A stretch of DNA of 64,000 bases from an uncultured Clostridia bacterium (GTDB lineage Bacteria; Bacillota; Clostridia; CAKSNL01; HGM11501). Position 1 is the stretch's first letter. The number at the start of each line of letters is the position of its first letter. Positions 49,643 to 58,985 of the stretch are shown one piece after another. The position numbers were made by a program, and so were the translations under genes. The notes under the pieces are model-generated. The model was given only the letters and a program-made list of their open reading frames with translations. It made no database searches and had not been told where the DNA came from. The DNA lies in the NCBI GenBank assembly GCA_934476235.1, contig CAKSNL010000001.1:248001-312000 (forward strand), given 5' to 3'.

Positions 49643-50923
49643 TTGCTTATTCACACGGTCAGAAGCGGCGAAACGCTTTTCGAGATCGCGTCCATGCACG
49701 GCGCAAATGTTTACGATGTCGCAAACTATAACGCAATACCCGCGCCCTATTACATAACCGCCGGGCAAAACATAATGATCCTCAATGTCGGCGAGGTCTA
49801 CACCGCGGTGAGCGGCGACAGCCTGTATCTCATCGCAAGAAGGTTTTCAACCGACGTCAAAACTCTTTTAAGAAACAATCCCTATCTTATCGGGAAAAGC
49901 TTTCTGGAGCCGGGCGTGAGAGTCATCCTCTCATATAACGAAGAAAAACGCGGCACATTGGCGGTGAACGGCTATGCGTACCCGAACATTTCGGATCAGA
50001 ATTTAAACTATGCGCTTAAGTATCTGACGTATCTGACTCCGTTTACCTACAGTCTCACGGAGGACGGCTCACTTTCGGAGCTGGACGATTCGGCGCTTTT
50101 GGACGCCGCAAATCAAAACGGCGCAAAGGCGCTTCTTTCGGTCTCGTCCCTCGCCCCGACCGGGGGCTTTTCCTCCCAGATATCGGACGCGGTGTTAAAC
50201 TCGCCGTCCGCAAGGCGCCGTCTTATAAATGAAATCTCTCTCCGCATGGGTCCGTACGACGGGGTCGACATGGATCTTGAATACATCTATGCAAGAAATG
50301 CCGATGCGTACGCATCACTTTTGGGCGAGCTTTCCGGCACCTTTAATCCGGACGGTAAGCTGGTCGTCGCCGCGGCTGCTCCCAAAATAAAGAGCGACCA
50401 GCAGGGCATACTGTACGAGGGGCACGACTACCGCCAAATGGGCTATAACGCAAACAAGGTATTTTTAATGACGTACGAGTGGGGCTACACCTACGGTCCT
50501 CCCATGGCGGTCGCCCCCATACCGAACGTCCGCCAGGTGGTGTCCTATGCCGTGAGCGAGATAGAGTCCGATAAGCTCTGGCTCGGAATCCCGAACTACG
50601 GCTATAACTGGACTCTTCCCTTCGTTCAGGGCTCGTCCCGCGCGAGAACGGTCTCCAACACCTCCGCCGTCAACCTTGCCGCGCGCTACGGCGTTCCGAT
50701 ATCGTTTGACGAAAGGGCGAAAGCGCCGTTTTTCAACTATACCGATGAATCCGGACTCTCCCACGAGGTGTGGTTTGAGGACGCGAAAAGCATTTTAGCC
50801 AAGTTAGACCTTCTTACCGAGTTTTCTCTTTCCGGAGTCGGAATATGGAATATCATGTACTCGTTCCCGGCGATGTATACGCTTATAAATGTACTTTATG
50901 ATATTTCAGATTCAGCTTTTTAA
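49643..50923 (+). CDS. Spore peptidoglycan hydrolase with two LysM domains and GH18 (YaaH/SleL-like)
   Basis: 426-aa protein. LysM1 about 2-45 (HTVRSGETLFEIASMHG), LysM2 about 50-95 (YTAVSGDSLYLIARRF), then a GH18 barrel with the catalytic DGVDMDLEYI (DxxDxDxE). No signal peptide, as in SleL/YaaH, which is made in the mother cell and loaded on the spore. SleL is a cortical N-acetylglucosaminidase in germination. Start TTG at 49643 with AAGGGAAGTGA. It overlaps folC by 41 bases, tail to tail. Confidence 0.87.
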   Translation: MLIHTVRSGETLFEIASMHGANVYDVANYNAIPAPYYITAGQNIMILNVGEVYTAVSGDSLYLIARRFSTDVKTLLRNNPYLIGKSFLEPGVRVILSYNEEKRGTLAVNGYAYPNISDQNLNYALKYLTYLTPFTYSLTEDGSLSELDDSALLDAANQNGAKALLSVSSLAPTGGFSSQISDAVLNSPSARRRLINEISLRMGPYDGVDMDLEYIYARNADAYASLLGELSGTFNPDGKLVVAAAAPKIKSDQQGILYEGHDYRQMGYNANKVFLMTYEWGYTYGPPMAVAPIPNVRQVVSYAVSEIESDKLWLGIPNYGYNWTLPFVQGSSRARTVSNTSAVNLAARYGVPISFDERAKAPFFNYTDESGLSHEVWFEDAKSILAKLDLLTEFSLSGVGIWNIMYSFPAMYTLINVLYDISDSAF

Positions 50924-52133
50924 ATTCTCCCGCCATGTAAAGCGAGCCCGCAACAACATATATTCTTCCTTTTTCGATGCTTTTATATGCCTCCGAAAGC
51001 TCCATGGGCGTAACACTCGGGCAATACTTTCTCATGACGGAGGCAAGCTCCTCTTTCGGAAGCGCACGGGGGCTTTTGATATCCACCGTGATTATCTCAT
51101 CAAAAAGCGGAGCAATTATCTTTGCCGACGCTTCAAAATCCTTATCCTTAAGCATTCCTATTATCAAAGTTCTTTTGCCCTCCGGCAAAAGGGCTTTGAT
51201 ATTTTTTTCAAGATGGCTCATTGCCGAGGGGTTGTGCGCTCCGTCCAATATAACAAGTGGGTCACAAGACATTTTTTCCATGCGCGCCGGGTGATATGTA
51301 TTTTTAATGCCCTCTTTGATATCGTCATCGCTTATCCCCAATTCCTTTGCCGCACAGACGGCGAGTGACGCGTTCTGCGCCTGCTGCTCTCCGGTAAGCG
51401 GAAAGAAAATGTCATTTATACCGCAAAAGTCAAACCAGATTCCGTCAAGCGTTTCTTTTTTTATTTCAGGAACCGGGACTGTTTTTAAATTTTCGGTGCT
51501 TCCTTTTATCACATTCATCGCTCCGGGCTCCTGAGCCTTTGTTGTCAGAACCGGGACATTGCCCTTTATTATTCCGCACTTTTCTCCGGCAATCGCCTCG
51601 ATAGTATCGCCGAGCCTGTCCGTATGGTCAAGGCTCAGCGAGGTTATTATGCAAAGAGCCGGATTTTTTATAACGTTTGTCGCGTCCAGCCTTCCGCCGA
51701 GCCCGACCTCCAGAATCACATAACCGCACTTTTCTTTTTTGAAATGCAAAAGCCCGAGTGCCGTAACAATTTCAAACTCCGTCGGGTGGGGAAAGCCCTT
51801 TTTCACTATTCTTTCGCACGCCGCCTTAACCTCCTTAGTTTCGCGGCAGAGCGCACCGTCTCCTATCGGCTCGGAGTCGATCTTTATCCTTTCGTTAAAG
51901 TCCACCAGCGCGGGTGAGGTGTAAAGCCCCGTCTTATATCCCGCGTGAGTGAGTATTGCCGCAAGCGCCGAGGCGACCGAGCCTTTCCCGTTTGTTCCGG
52001 CGATGTGTATAAACCTCTGCCCCTCCTCGGGACTATCAAGCTCGGCGCAGAGCCTTTTTATGCTTTCCAAGCCCAGAACGGAGCCGAACCTTTCGGTGTT
52101 ATGTATAAAATTCAATGCTTCTTCTTTGTTCAT
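50883..52133 (-). CDS. folC: Folylpolyglutamate synthase/dihydrofolate synthase
   Basis: 416-aa Mur-ligase-family enzyme. P-loop IAGTNGKGSVASALAAIL (about 45-62), GLYTSPALVDFNERI, EVGLGGRLDATNV, and C-terminal LDGAHNPSAM. Adds glutamates to folates and possibly makes dihydrofolate. Positioned after valS as usual in Firmicutes. Confidence 0.95.
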   Translation of the reverse strand: MNKEEALNFIHNTERFGSVLGLESIKRLCAELDSPEEGQRFIHIAGTNGKGSVASALAAILTHAGYKTGLYTSPALVDFNERIKIDSEPIGDGALCRETKEVKAACERIVKKGFPHPTEFEIVTALGLLHFKKEKCGYVILEVGLGGRLDATNVIKNPALCIITSLSLDHTDRLGDTIEAIAGEKCGIIKGNVPVLTTKAQEPGAMNVIKGSTENLKTVPVPEIKKETLDGIWFDFCGINDIFFPLTGEQQAQNASLAVCAAKELGISDDDIKEGIKNTYHPARMEKMSCDPLVILDGAHNPSAMSHLEKNIKALLPEGKRTLIIGMLKDKDFEASAKIIAPLFDEIITVDIKSPRALPKEELASVMRKYCPSVTPMELSEAYKSIEKGRIYVVAGSLYMAGEFKKLNLKYHKVHL

Positions 52134-52146
52134 ATTATTTACCCCG

Positions 52147-52180
52147 AAAAGCCTGTACCGTTTTTACGGTACAGGCTTTT
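52147..52180 (-). terminator. Hairpin between valS and folC
   Basis: 14-bp stem AAAAGCCTGTACCG/CGGTACAGGCTTTT, 6-base loop. Perfect pairing, but the U-run is only four, so read-through into folC is expected. Confidence 0.75.
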
Positions 52181-52183
52181 AAT

Positions 52184-54817
52184 TTAATCAGTATACTTTT
52201 TAAGGCTTGCCTCAACGTCCGAAAGCATTTTCTTAAAGCTTTCTCCCTTTGCTCTTTCCTTTTCAACCAGTGCGGCGGGAGCCTTCTTTAAATATCCTTC
52301 GTTTGACAAAAGCTTTTCAACGCGCTCTATCTCGCCTTCCAGGCGCTCCTTTTCGTTTGTCAGGCGCTCAATTTCCTTGTCGCGGTCAACCAACTCGTCA
52401 AGCGGGATAATTATCTTTGCGCCCTCGGTTACCTGGCTTACCGCGTTTTCCGAAATTCCGTCCTCATTTTTCCTAAACTCGACCGCGGATGCTGATGCAA
52501 GCTTGATAAAGAACGCCTCGCCCGCGCGGAAGGGCTCCGTATCGTCCGAAACGATGATTATCTTAGCCTTTCTTGACGGCGGAACATTCATGTCCGCACG
52601 AAGATTTCTTATCGCTTTTATCGCGCCTATCACAAGCTCAGTTTCGCGGCTTTCCTTTTCGAAATTAAGCTCATCGGACGCTTTGGGCCAGTCGGAAACC
52701 ATAATGCTTTCGTCCGTTCCCATAAAGCTCTGATAAATCTCCTCCGTCACGAACGGCATGAACGGATGTAAGAGCTTTAACGCATTTATAAGCACATATG
52801 CAAGCGTTCTCTGTGCCGAAAGCTTTGTTTCATTGTCCTTATTGTAAAGCCTGGGTTTAACAAGCTCAATGTACCAGTCGCAGTACCAATCCCACAAAAA
52901 TCCGTATATCTTGGAAAGCGCAATTCCGATGTCGAACCTGTCTATCGCCTGGGTAACCTCCGAAACAAGCTCGTTTAACTTGGTTACTATCCACTTATCC
53001 TCGGGCAAAAGCTCCTTTGCTTCGGGCAGCGTGTAGTCCTCCGTCTCAAGATTCATTAAGACAAAGCGCGCCGCGTTCCATATCTTGTTGCAGAAGTTTC
53101 TTGCCGCCTCGACCTTTTTGTCGGAAAATCTCATGTCGTTTCCGGGCGAGTTTCCTGTCGACAGTGCAAATCTTAACGTGTCCGCGCCGTACTTGGAAAT
53201 TATCTCAAGCGGGTCAATTCCGTTGCCGAGAGACTTTGACATTTTTCTTCCCTGCTCATCCCTTACAAGTCCGTGAATGAACACGTGGCTGAAGGGCTTT
53301 TTGCCTGTCTGCTCAAGTCCCGAGAATATCATTCTCGCAACCCAGAAGGGGATTATGTCATATCCCGTTACGAGCACGCTCGTGGGATAGAAATATTTAA
53401 GCTCCTCTGTTTCCTCGGGCCATCCGAGCGTTGAGAAGGGCCAGAGCGCCGACGAGAACCACGTATCCAACACGTCGCTCTCCTGGCGGACCTTCGCTCC
53501 GCACTTGGGGCAAACCGTAATATCCTCCTCCGAAACCGTCATCTCCCCGCACTCGTCGCAGTAAAACGCCGGTATCTGATGACCCCACCAAAGCTGACGG
53601 GAAATGCACCAGTCGCGGATATTTTCCATCCAGTAGGTATAGCTCTTTCCGAAACGGTCGGGCACAAACGTAATGTCGCCGCTTTTTACCGCGTCGATCG
53701 CGGGACCTGCCAAAGGCTTCATCTTAACGAACCACTGGTCGGACGCCATGGGCTCAACGCTGCTTCCGCATCTGTAGCAGTGACCGACGTTATGCATGTG
53801 CTTTTCGGTCTTTACCAAAAAGCCTCCGTCTTCAAGGTCTTTAATAATTGCTTCTCTTGCCTCGTAACGGTCCATACCCTCGTACTTTCCGCCGTTGGAA
53901 TTTATCTTTCCGTCGCCATTTAAAACGATTATCGTTTCAAGGTTATGGCGCTGACCGACCTCAAAATCGTTGGGGTCGTGTCCGGGAGTGATCTTAACGC
54001 AGCCCGTTCCGAATTCCTTGTCAACATACTCGTCGGCTACAACGGGAATCTTTCTTCCGACCAGGGGAAGTATAAGGTTTTTTCCGACAAGGTCCTTATA
54101 GCGCTCATCCTCGGGATGAACCGCGACCGCGGTATCGCCCAAAAGCGTTTCGGGTCTCGTCGTCGCGATTACGATATAGTCGCTGCTGTCCTCAAAATAA
54201 TATCTGATATGCCAGAAATAGCCCTCGTCCTCTTTATACTCAACCTCCGCGTCCGAAAGCGCGGTGCGGCAGCTTGTGCACCAGTTGATTATTCTGTAGC
54301 CCCTGTAGATAAGACCCTTGTTATAGAGGTTGCAGAATGTGTGGCGGACTGCGGCGGAAAGTCCCTCGTCCATCGTGAAGCGCTCCCTGTCCCAGTCGCA
54401 CGAACAGCCGAGCTTTTTGATCTGCTTTATGATCCTGCTGCCGTATTTTTCCTTCCAGTCCCAGACCTTTTCAAGGAACTTTTCGCGTCCCAGGTCATAG
54501 CGGGTCAGTCCCTCCTCTTTTCTTAAGGTCTCCTCAACCTTTATCTGCGTCGCGATTCCCGCGTGATCCGTTCCGGGAACCCAGAGTGCGTTATAGCCCT
54601 GCATCCTCCTCGCGCGGATTAAAATATCCTGAAGCGTCTCGTCAAGCGCGTGCCCCATGTGAAGCTGACCGGTAACGTTCGGAGGGGGAATAACTATTGT
54701 AAAGGGCTTTTTCTTTTCGTCAACCTCTGCGTGAAAATACCCTTTTTTCTCCCACTCACTATATATCCTGTCCTCCGAAGCGGCAGGATTAAAATTCTTT
54801 TCCAGTTCTTTTTTCAT
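52184..54817 (-). CDS. valS: Valine--tRNA ligase
   Basis: 877-aa class I synthetase. HIGH motif in PPPNVTGQLHMGHALDETLQ, KMSKS in GRKMSKSLGNGIDP, editing CP1 domain between, zinc-like Cys pairs (CDECGEM...CPKCGAK) around 425-455, and a C-terminal coiled-coil from about 805. No T-box leader is visible upstream, where another gene ends 18 bases away. Confidence 0.97.
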   Translation of the reverse strand: MKKELEKNFNPAASEDRIYSEWEKKGYFHAEVDEKKKPFTIVIPPPNVTGQLHMGHALDETLQDILIRARRMQGYNALWVPGTDHAGIATQIKVEETLRKEEGLTRYDLGREKFLEKVWDWKEKYGSRIIKQIKKLGCSCDWDRERFTMDEGLSAAVRHTFCNLYNKGLIYRGYRIINWCTSCRTALSDAEVEYKEDEGYFWHIRYYFEDSSDYIVIATTRPETLLGDTAVAVHPEDERYKDLVGKNLILPLVGRKIPVVADEYVDKEFGTGCVKITPGHDPNDFEVGQRHNLETIIVLNGDGKINSNGGKYEGMDRYEAREAIIKDLEDGGFLVKTEKHMHNVGHCYRCGSSVEPMASDQWFVKMKPLAGPAIDAVKSGDITFVPDRFGKSYTYWMENIRDWCISRQLWWGHQIPAFYCDECGEMTVSEEDITVCPKCGAKVRQESDVLDTWFSSALWPFSTLGWPEETEELKYFYPTSVLVTGYDIIPFWVARMIFSGLEQTGKKPFSHVFIHGLVRDEQGRKMSKSLGNGIDPLEIISKYGADTLRFALSTGNSPGNDMRFSDKKVEAARNFCNKIWNAARFVLMNLETEDYTLPEAKELLPEDKWIVTKLNELVSEVTQAIDRFDIGIALSKIYGFLWDWYCDWYIELVKPRLYNKDNETKLSAQRTLAYVLINALKLLHPFMPFVTEEIYQSFMGTDESIMVSDWPKASDELNFEKESRETELVIGAIKAIRNLRADMNVPPSRKAKIIIVSDDTEPFRAGEAFFIKLASASAVEFRKNEDGISENAVSQVTEGAKIIIPLDELVDRDKEIERLTNEKERLEGEIERVEKLLSNEGYLKKAPAALVEKERAKGESFKKMLSDVEASLKKYTD

Positions 54818-54835
54818 CTTTCCGTAATCCTTTCT

Positions 54836-55006
54836 CTATATAAAGAGCACGCCGAGCGCAAGAAGCACGATTCCGTACGCTGCCGCCTTTATTTTAAGGC
54901 TCATGCCCTCCGAATTGTCGTGAAATATCTTTTCCGCTATTTTCCCCGAAAGAAACGTGACCGCCCCTCCCAAAATGAGAAGAATAAGCGATATTACCTT
55001 ATTCAT
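54836..55006 (-). CDS. Small membrane protein, 56 aa
   Basis: Two hydrophobic segments (about 4-22 and 39-55) around a charged stretch KIAEKIFHDNSEG. Its ATG overlaps the TAA of the upstream coiled-coil gene (ATGAATAA), so translation is coupled. No family recognised with confidence; the product could be a small partner of that membrane protein. Confidence 0.7.
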   Translation of the reverse strand: MNKVISLILLILGGAVTFLSGKIAEKIFHDNSEGMSLKIKAAAYGIVLLALGVLFI

Positions 55007-55817
55007 CGCCGTTATGCGCCGAATGGCTCTGTGCCATAAGCTCCTCCAGTGTGTCGGGCACAGAAGCGCTCTTTGGGCTTTCCTCCGTCTTTTCCGGCTC
55101 CGCGGGAAGGTCGGGAATCTCTGCCGTCTCCTCAGGCACCTCCTCCGGCACCTTTTCCGGCTTTTCCGACGATGCGTAGCGTTCGTACTCCGCCTTAAGG
55201 TCATCGTCCCCGAATATGTCCGCCTCGGGAGCTTTTTGGGGCTCGGCAGCCTCCTTTTTCACCTCGGGAGCTTTTTTTATCTCTGCGCGCACATCCTCTT
55301 CATCGTCCTCTTCATCGTCGTCATAATCTGCGCGTTTTCCGAAAAAGAACATCGATATTCCCATGATGACCAAAATCGCCACGATCGTGAGAATCACATA
55401 CTTGGTGATCCTGTCCACAATGCTGACCCGCGCGGTCGGAGCATTATCGGAATTTCCCGTATTATCGCTGCCGCCCGTTTCGACGGGATCGAGCACATTG
55501 TCCGTCACGTTATTATTTACCTCCGGAGCAGCCTTTACCGCATTTTCCTCTTTAAGTGCGGCAACCTCCTCTTCAAGCGACGCGACCTTTGTGCGAAGCT
55601 CGTCATTCTCTTTCTTGAGCGCGTCATTCTCCCCGGCGGAAACTTCCGTTCCGCCCAAGGATGCCTTAAGCTCTTCGACCTGCTTTGATAAAGCGCTTCT
55701 CTTTGCCGCGTCCGCCCCGTAACCCGTTGCGAATCCCGCCGAGCCGGCAATGAGAGCGACAAACAGTGCAAGAACCAGTATCACAAGACCCTGCTGCTTT
55801 CTTTTTCTCGTTGACAT
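54999..55817 (-). CDS. Two-pass membrane protein with coiled coil and long acidic C terminus
   Basis: 272-aa protein: basic N terminus (STRKRKQQG), TM1 about 10-34, coiled coil about 37-85 (VEELKASL, NDELRTKVASLEEEVAALKEE), TM2 about 130-150 (ITKYVILTIVAILVIMGISMFF), then a Glu/Pro/Lys-rich disordered tail with DDEEDDEED near 160. ATG at 55817 with AAGGAAGGG. Function unknown. Divergent from glyS. Confidence 0.7.
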   Translation of the reverse strand: MSTRKRKQQGLVILVLALFVALIAGSAGFATGYGADAAKRSALSKQVEELKASLGGTEVSAGENDALKKENDELRTKVASLEEEVAALKEENAVKAAPEVNNNVTDNVLDPVETGGSDNTGNSDNAPTARVSIVDRITKYVILTIVAILVIMGISMFFFGKRADYDDDEEDDEEDVRAEIKKAPEVKKEAAEPQKAPEADIFGDDDLKAEYERYASSEKPEKVPEEVPEETAEIPDLPAEPEKTEESPKSASVPDTLEELMAQSHSAHNGDE

Positions 55818-55868
55818 TTTATCAAGCCCTTCCTTAGAATAAGAGTTTATTTTTATATAGATTTTTAA

Positions 55869-55897
55869 ATTATACCACAAAAAAAACTAAAAATCAA
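55869..55897 (-). promoter_or_regulatory. Promoter of the coiled-coil membrane gene
   Basis: Minus-strand TTGATT (55892-55897), 17-bp spacer, TATAAT (55869-55874). Confidence 0.75.
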
Positions 55898-55906
55898 GGT
55901 TATTAC

Positions 55907-55934
55907 TTGACAAATCTTCTTATTTTGATAAAAT
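55907..55934 (+). promoter_or_regulatory. Promoter of glyS
   Basis: TTGACA (55907-55912), 16-bp spacer, TAAAAT (55929-55934). The leader is only about 25 bases, too short for a T-box. Confidence 0.75.
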
Positions 55935-55966
55935 ATTATTATTACAATAGGGAAAGGAATTTGTTT

Positions 55967-57379
55967 ATGATGAATAATGAAGCAAAAACGATGGAAAAAA
56001 TAGTGGCGCTTTGCAAAGGGCGCGGATTTGTATACTCGGGCTCCGAAATATACGGCGGTCTTTCAAACACATGGGATTACGGTCCTTTGGGCGTCGAGCT
56101 TAAAAATAACGTTAAAAAGGCATGGTGGAGAAAATTCGTTCAGGAGTCGCGCTATAACGTGGGTCTTGACTCTGCGATACTCATGAATCCCGAGGTTTGG
56201 GTCGCTTCCGGTCACGTCGGCGGATTTTCGGATCCCCTTATGGACTGCAAAGAGTGCAAGGCGCGTTTCAGAGCCGACAAGCTCATTGAGGACTACTGCC
56301 ACGAAAAAGGCGAGACCGTGGTCGTTGACGGCTGGTCCAACGAAAAAATGATTGAATTCATAAATGAAAACAACATTCCCTGCCCCGAGTGCGGAGGGCA
56401 CAATTTCACGGATATCAGAAAGTTCAATCTGATGTTCAAGACCTTCCAGGGCGTTACCGAGGATGCCAAGAGCGAGATATTCCTCCGCCCCGAGACCGCA
56501 CAGGGCATATTCGTAAACTTTAAAAACGTTCAGAGAACCACAAGAAGAAAGGTTCCCTTCGGTATCGGACAGATAGGTAAATCCTTCAGAAACGAAATCA
56601 CCCCCGGTAACTTCACCTTCAGAACGAGAGAGTTTGAGCAGATGGAGCTTGAATTCTTCTGCAAGCCCGGCACGGACCTTGACTGGTTTAAATACTGGAA
56701 AGAGCAGTGCAAAAACTGGCTCTTCTCGCTCGGCATGAGAGAGGAAAGCTTAAAGTTCCGCGACCATTCGCCCGAGGAGCTTTCGCACTATTCAAAGGGA
56801 ACGACGGACATTGAATTCATGTTCCCGTTCGGCTGGGGCGAGCTTTGGGGAATTGCCGACAGAACGGATTTCGACCTTTCGCGCCATTCGGAACATTCCG
56901 GCTCCGAGCTTTCGTATCTTGACCCGGTTACAAACGAAAAGTACATTCCTTACGTTATCGAGCCCTCTCTCGGTGCGGACAGAGTTGTTCTCGCGTTCCT
57001 GGTTGACGCTTATGACGAAGAGGAGATTGCCGAGGGCGATGTGAGAACGGTGCTCCACCTTCATCCGGCTCTCGCTCCCATGAAAGCCGCGGTTCTTCCG
57101 CTCTCCAAAAAGCTTTCCGACAAGGCGACCGAGATCCACGCGGAGCTTTCCAAGTACTTTATGTGCGACTATGACGAGGCGGGCTCCATCGGCAAGCGTT
57201 ACAGAAGACAGGACGAAATCGGAACGCCTTACTGCTTAACGATAGACTTTCAGACCGTGGGCGACGAGAACACGCCGGCTGACAACTGCGTGACGCTCCG
57301 CGACCGCGATACGATGGAGCAGAAGAGAATGACAGTGCCCGAAGCTATCGAATACATCAACGCTCACATCCGGTTCTGA
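55967..57379 (+). CDS. glyS: Glycine--tRNA ligase, single-chain type
   Basis: 470-aa class II synthetase (dimeric GlyQS type of Firmicutes and archaea). Visible: FVYSGSEIYGGLSNTWDYGPLG, zinc-like Cys pairs (CKEC, CPECGG), motif 2 SFRNEITPGNFTFRTREFEQMELE and motif 3 GADRVVLAFLVDAY; anticodon domain at the C end. ATG at 55967 with AAAGGAATTTG. Followed 2 bases later by the SDR gene. Confidence 0.96.
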   Translation: MMNNEAKTMEKIVALCKGRGFVYSGSEIYGGLSNTWDYGPLGVELKNNVKKAWWRKFVQESRYNVGLDSAILMNPEVWVASGHVGGFSDPLMDCKECKARFRADKLIEDYCHEKGETVVVDGWSNEKMIEFINENNIPCPECGGHNFTDIRKFNLMFKTFQGVTEDAKSEIFLRPETAQGIFVNFKNVQRTTRRKVPFGIGQIGKSFRNEITPGNFTFRTREFEQMELEFFCKPGTDLDWFKYWKEQCKNWLFSLGMREESLKFRDHSPEELSHYSKGTTDIEFMFPFGWGELWGIADRTDFDLSRHSEHSGSELSYLDPVTNEKYIPYVIEPSLGADRVVLAFLVDAYDEEEIAEGDVRTVLHLHPALAPMKAAVLPLSKKLSDKATEIHAELSKYFMCDYDEAGSIGKRYRRQDEIGTPYCLTIDFQTVGDENTPADNCVTLRDRDTMEQKRMTVPEAIEYINAHIRF

Positions 57380-57381
57380 TT

Positions 57382-58086
57382 ATGAAAAAGGCTTTGATCA
57401 CAGGCGGCTGCCGCGGAATCGGTCTTGCCGCCGCGAAAAAGTTTTATGAGAACGGCTATCTCACTTATATCACCTATAACAGCACCCCGTCCGACAAAGA
57501 CGGGGCGCTTGGCATAATGCCCTATGCCACGGCGTTAAAGCTTGATGTGACGGATAGCTCGGCGGTGGACTCGCTTTTTTCCGGACATGATTTTGACGTT
57601 TTGGTAAACTGTGCCGGCGTTTCGTCGTACGCTCTTTTGACCGATACATCAGACAGTGAATTTGACCGCGTTATGCGCGTTAATTTATACGGCACGTTTT
57701 ACACCTGCCGTGCCGCGGCAAGGTCGATGGTAAAAAGGGGTGCGGGCGCGATAGTCAACGTATCGTCCGTCTGGGGCTTATCCGGCGGCTCGTGCGAGGC
57801 GGCGTATTCTGCGTCCAAGGCGGGCGTCATCGGGCTTACGAAGGCGCTTTCAAAGGAGCTCGGTCCCTCCGGGGTGAGAGTGAACGCCGTTGCTCCCGGC
57901 TTTATTGACACGAAAATGACCGAGTGCATAGACTCAGAGTCCCGGCAGGCATTTGCCTCGGAAACTCCGCTTCTTCGCACCGGAAACCCGGATGAGGTCG
58001 CCGAAGCCATATACTTTTTGGGGTCTGACCTTTCGGGCTTTATCACGGGCGAGGTCTTAAAGGTGTCAGGCGGATATGCCATATAA
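57382..58086 (+). CDS. Short-chain dehydrogenase/reductase (FabG-like)
   Basis: 234-aa SDR: TGGCRGIGLAAAKKF cofactor motif, NCAGVS, catalytic Ser in VNVSSVWGLSG, Tyr/Lys in AYSASKAGV, and GFIDTKM plus GEVLKVSGGY at the end. It resembles FabG, but an isolated position next to glyS leaves the substrate open. Confidence 0.9.
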   Translation: MKKALITGGCRGIGLAAAKKFYENGYLTYITYNSTPSDKDGALGIMPYATALKLDVTDSSAVDSLFSGHDFDVLVNCAGVSSYALLTDTSDSEFDRVMRVNLYGTFYTCRAAARSMVKRGAGAIVNVSSVWGLSGGSCEAAYSASKAGVIGLTKALSKELGPSGVRVNAVAPGFIDTKMTECIDSESRQAFASETPLLRTGNPDEVAEAIYFLGSDLSGFITGEVLKVSGGYAI

Positions 58087-58114
58087 ATCCGGCACTGCCA
58101 TATATTTTGCATTG

Positions 58115-58154
58115 AAAAGTCCTTTTTCATCTGTTATGATGAAAAAGGACTTTT
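58115..58154 (+). terminator. Terminator of glyS-SDR
   Basis: Perfect 17-bp stem AAAAGTCCTTTTTCATC with its complement, loop TGTTAT, then TTTTATT. It overlaps the leader of the next gene, which starts about 20 bases later. Confidence 0.8.
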
Positions 58155-58175
58155 ATTATGAAAGGAGGCAACAAA

Positions 58176-58985
58176 TTGAAGAAAATACTTATGCTCGTTT
58201 CGCTTTTCCTCATTTGCTTTGCCGCCGGCACATGTGCCGAAATGATGGTCGATGTCGAGGTCGGAGAAAAAAAGCTTGCCCTTACCTCGCAGCCCTTTAT
58301 TTCGGACGGTTCGGTCTATGTTCCGCTTCGCGCCGTGTCGGACGCTTTGGGCATAGAGTGCGACTGGAGCGAGTCTGATAAAAGCGCATATTCCGAATCG
58401 GAAAATGCGACCGTAATCTTTTATCCGTACCGCTCCTACGCCAAAGTAAACGGAAAAAAAGAACCGCTTTCGATGTACATCCAAAACGGTTCTCTCATGG
58501 TTCCTGTGAGATATTTATCCGAATGTCACGGCTTTTCGGTGGACTGGGACAAGACCTTTTACCGCGTTATGATTGACGGCGGCGTCAAGCTGCCCGAGAG
58601 CATGGTCGATAAAACCTACAATCAGGACGAGGTCTACTGGCTTTCAAAGATAATCCACTCAGAATCCGTCGGCGAGATTATGGAAGGGCAGATTGCCGTG
58701 GGCAATGTGATATTGAACCGCGTGGAGTCAAAGGACTTTCCGAACACGATCTATTCCGTTATCTTTGACAAAGCGGGCGGAGTGCAGTTTGAACCGGTGA
58801 TGAACGGAAGCATCTACTCCACCCCGTCTCACTCATCGGTCGAAGCGGCAAAACGCGCGCTTTCCGGCGAAAACACCGCGGGAAACAGCCTGTTTTTCTT
58901 AAACCCCAAAAAAGCGCAGAGCTTCTGGATAGTGAACACGCGGTCATTTTACCGCTCTATCGGAAATCACGATTTTTACCTTTAA
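58176..58985 (+). CDS. SleB-type cell wall hydrolase with copper amine oxidase N-like domain
   Basis: 269-aa secreted protein: signal peptide (KKILMLVSLFLICFAAGTCA), a CuAO_N1-like domain about 28-140 (GSVYVPLRAVSDALG; GSLMVPVRYLSECHG) and a C-terminal Hydrolase_2 domain with KIIHSESVGEIMEGQIAVGNVILNRVE (catalytic Glu) and TPSHSSVEAAKRAL. SleB-like enzymes are lytic transglycosylases of spore cortex. Start TTG at 58176 with AAAGGAGG 7 bases upstream. Overlaps the AraC gene end by 29 bases. Confidence 0.87.
   Translation: MKKILMLVSLFLICFAAGTCAEMMVDVEVGEKKLALTSQPFISDGSVYVPLRAVSDALGIECDWSESDKSAYSESENATVIFYPYRSYAKVNGKKEPLSMYIQNGSLMVPVRYLSECHGFSVDWDKTFYRVMIDGGVKLPESMVDKTYNQDEVYWLSKIIHSESVGEIMEGQIAVGNVILNRVESKDFPNTIYSVIFDKAGGVQFEPVMNGSIYSTPSHSSVEAAKRALSGENTAGNSLFFLNPKKAQSFWIVNTRSFYRSIGNHDFYL

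Noticed and set aside
54818..55966. T-box leaders for valS and glyS.
   Set aside because: valS has a gene ending 18 bases upstream and glyS has a leader of about 25 bases; neither can hold a T-box.
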